A DNA stretch of 64,000 nucleotides from Variovorax sp. JS1663 (GTDB lineage: Bacteria > Pseudomonadota > Gammaproteobacteria > Burkholderiales > Burkholderiaceae_C), in NCBI RefSeq assembly GCF_002157355.1, contig NZ_LYMK01000009.1, positions 1 to 64,000 on the forward strand, read 5' to 3'. This document shows positions 62,435-64,000 of the stretch, piece after piece (positions within the stretch are counted from its first letter, which is position 1; the number at the start of each line of letters is the position of its first letter). The translations under genes were made by a program, and so were the position numbers. The notes under the pieces were generated by a model, which saw only the letters and a list, made by a program, of their open reading frames with translations, was not told the DNA's origin and did not search any database.

Positions 62435-62830
62435 ATGTCCAGCCATCCGATCCGCATCCAGGCCGAGCCGCGCTACCTGCCGGACCAGTCCTCGCCCGAG
62501 GACCGGGTCTACACCTTCGCCTACACGATCACCGTGACCAACGAAGGGACCGAGGCGGCGCAGTTGATCTCGCGCCACTGGCTGATCAATGACGCGGCCG
62601 GGCAGACGCAGGAGGTCAAGGGCCTCGGCGTGATCGGACAGCAGCCGCTGCTGGCGCCTGGGCAGTCCTTCCGCTACACCAGCGGGTGCCGGCTGCAGGC
62701 ACCCAGCGGTACCATGCATGGGAGCTACTTCTTCGTGACCGAGCGCGGCGAACGCTTCGACGTCGCGATCCCCATGTTCGTGCTGGAAGCCGACACGGGC
62801 GGAACGCCCGTCTCGCGCGTGCTGCACTGA
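62435..62830 (+). CDS. apaG: ApaG protein
   Basis: A 131-residue small beta-sandwich protein (DUF525). Conserved segments are [47 protein letters not shown] and MHGSYFF. It is linked in other bacteria to cobalt/magnesium resistance and to diadenosine tetraphosphate genes; the biochemical role is not settled. It begins 49 bp from the divergent rpe. Confidence 0.93.
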   Translation: MSSHPIRIQAEPRYLPDQSSPEDRVYTFAYTITVTNEGTEAAQLISRHWLINDAAGQTQEVKGLGVIGQQPLLAPGQSFRYTSGCRLQAPSGTMHGSYFFVTERGERFDVAIPMFVLEADTGGTPVSRVLH

Positions 62831-62925
62831 ACGCATTTCACCTTTCTCGAGCAATGAACGCCTTGCGCGCTCTGCTCGACTCGTGGCGCCCCGGGCGGGC
62901 GCGCGACTTTTGAATTGATTGGGCG

Positions 62926-64000
62926 ATGAGCGCTTTCATTACCAATGACCTGCTGGGCTTCTGGTCCGAGTGGGTGCGGCCCTCGGCGGGGCTGCCCATC
63001 GTGCTGTGGTCGCTGCTGCTGGCCGCCGCCGCGGCGGCTGGCCACCTGGTGCAACGCTACGCGGGCATGCCCAAGGTGGTGGGCTACTCGATGGTCGGCA
63101 CCGTGACCGGCCTGGCCGGCTTCGAGGGCGTGATGTGGCCGCTGCAGGGCATCAGCCTCTTCCTGCTGGAGCTCGGCGTGGCCATCGTGCTGTTCGAGGC
63201 CGGCGGCCGCCTGCCGCTGCGCTGGTTCCGCCACAACCCGATGGTGCTGGTGCAGAGCCTGCTGGAGGCCGCCCTCACGTACTTCGGCGTGTTCTGGGTG
63301 CTGCACTGGATGGACGTGCCCGACCCGGTGGCCAACCCGATCGCGCTGATGGCCATCGTGGCCTCGCCGGCGGTGCTGATGCGCGTGGTGATCGACACCC
63401 GCGGCTCCGGCCCGGTGACCGAGCGCGCCATGACCCTGGCCACGCTCAACACCTTCTACGCGCTGGCGCTGGGCTTTGCGCAGGCCGGGCTGATCGAGCA
63501 TGCGCCGCTCGGCCTGTTCCAGAAGCTCTACCCGGTGGCGGTGGTGCTGGGCCTGTCCTTCGTGGTGGGCGCACTGATGGCGCTTTCGCTGCGCTCGGCG
63601 CTGCGGGTGATGAGCCCGACCAGCGAGAACACGTCCATCCTGCTGCTGGCCATCATCGCGGCCGGCGCCGCCATCGCCGCGCATTTCGGCGGCTCGGCAC
63701 CGCTGGCGGCGCTGATCGGCGGCGTGCTGCTCAAGGCCTTGCATCCCAAGCCCTGGATCTGGCCGCGCCAGCTGGGTACGGCGGCTTCGCTGCTGACCAT
63801 GCTGATGTTCGTGCTGGTGTCGGTGGTGGCGGCGCAGGCCGACTGGAGCCTGCCGATCGCCAGCGTGGTGCTGGCGGTGATCGCCGTGCGCACGGTCGCC
63901 AAGATCGCCGGCGTGGCCATCGCCAATCCGGGCAGCGGCGCGAGCTGGCGCCAGGCGCTGTGGGTGGGCTGCGCGATGTCGCCGCTGTCCTCCATCGCGC
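62926..64000 (+). CDS. Cation:proton antiporter, cut by the right edge
   Basis: The first 358 codons of a polytopic membrane protein with at least nine hydrophobic helices. Sequences such as KVVGYSMVGTVTGLAG, LGVAIVLFEAGGRL and SPAVLMRVVIDTRGSGPVTERAMTLATLN fit the CPA2 (Kef/YbaL-like) sodium or potassium/proton antiporters. The SPAV position replaces the usual GxxLxPxD Asp-rich motif, so transport type is uncertain. It follows apaG after about 95 bp. In that gap a 19-codon frame (62854-62913) has no good ribosome site. Confidence 0.85.
   Translation, partial: MSAFITNDLLGFWSEWVRPSAGLPIVLWSLLLAAAAAAGHLVQRYAGMPKVVGYSMVGTVTGLAGFEGVMWPLQGISLFLLELGVAIVLFEAGGRLPLRWFRHNPMVLVQSLLEAALTYFGVFWVLHWMDVPDPVANPIALMAIVASPAVLMRVVIDTRGSGPVTERAMTLATLNTFYALALGFAQAGLIEHAPLGLFQKLYPVAVVLGLSFVVGALMALSLRSALRVMSPTSENTSILLLAIIAAGAAIAAHFGGSAPLAALIGGVLLKALHPKPWIWPRQLGTAASLLTMLMFVLVSVVAAQADWSLPIASVVLAVIAVRTVAKIAGVAIANPGSGASWRQALWVGCAMSPLSSIA

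Noticed and set aside
62854..62913. A 19-codon leader peptide before the antiporter gene
   Set aside because: No clear ribosome site, no attenuator-like hairpin and no biased codons.

Overview
The window is GC-rich DNA packed with genes. It suggests a betaproteobacterium of the Burkholderiales, most likely a Variovorax-like member of the Comamonadaceae. The grounds are an orphan Bug/TctC-type binding protein, a DUF3348-DUF802-OmpA-DUF2894 locus, a Burkholderia-type porin remnant, hybrid sensor kinases with the H-box ASHDLRQPLHA, and very strong G/C third-position bias. This placement is inference from gene content, not from an rRNA. I saw no rRNA, tRNA, CRISPR array or insertion sequence.

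Layout. (1) 1-8603, minus strand: a two-partner secretion pair, an FhaC/CdiB-like transporter followed by a giant FhaB/CdiA-like exoprotein that runs off the left edge. (2) 8949-17067: a sensing region with two tandem paralogous PhnD-like binding proteins, a divergent hybrid histidine kinase, a second binding protein translationally coupled to a second hybrid kinase, and a small glycosyltransferase. (3) 17083-21266, minus: a four-gene operon (DUF3348, MotA-like DUF802 with a long coiled-coil tail, MotB/OmpA-like, DUF2894) that matches a type III Zorya anti-phage system. (4) 21358-29013, minus: an overlapping operon of an exported TPR-CHAT protease, a TpsB transporter and a 1267-residue TpsA exoprotein with a C-terminal cysteine pair. 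(5) 29289-33219: a four-helix stress-type protein, a small unknown, and a Ser/Thr kinase coupled to an OmpA lipoprotein. (6) 33406-38610, plus: a LacI-controlled D-glucarate catabolic operon (Bug protein, GudD, GarL, GarR) with three copies of the palindrome GGTAGCGCTACC. (7) 38628-50395: a small membrane protein, an HtrA-like protease, a P450, a GNAT protein, a metallophosphoesterase coupled to a GMC-oxidoreductase/hydrolase fusion, and a winged-helix STAND regulator. (8) 50552-56004: KatE catalase, a small membrane protein, a transglutaminase, and NHEJ genes (LigD polymerase domain, Ku). (9) 56122-62385: a decayed 2-hydroxyacid dehydrogenase, a BaeSR-like two-component system, a porin remnant, small membrane proteins, an AstE/aspartoacylase-family enzyme, a small hydrophilic protein and ribulose-phosphate epimerase. 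(10) 62435-64000: ApaG and a cation:proton antiporter cut by the right edge.

How the parts work together: much of the window concerns the cell surface and contact with other organisms (two secretion pairs, a phage-defence candidate) and environmental sensing (three histidine kinases, a Ser/Thr kinase, a STAND regulator). The glucarate operon is a self-contained pathway from D-glucarate to pyruvate and glycerate. The strongest candidates for follow-up are the Zorya-III-like operon, the CHAT protease fused into a TPS operon, the paired binding-protein/hybrid-kinase modules, the oxidoreductase/hydrolase fusion with unusual cysteines, and a three-copy motif around the BaeSR locus.
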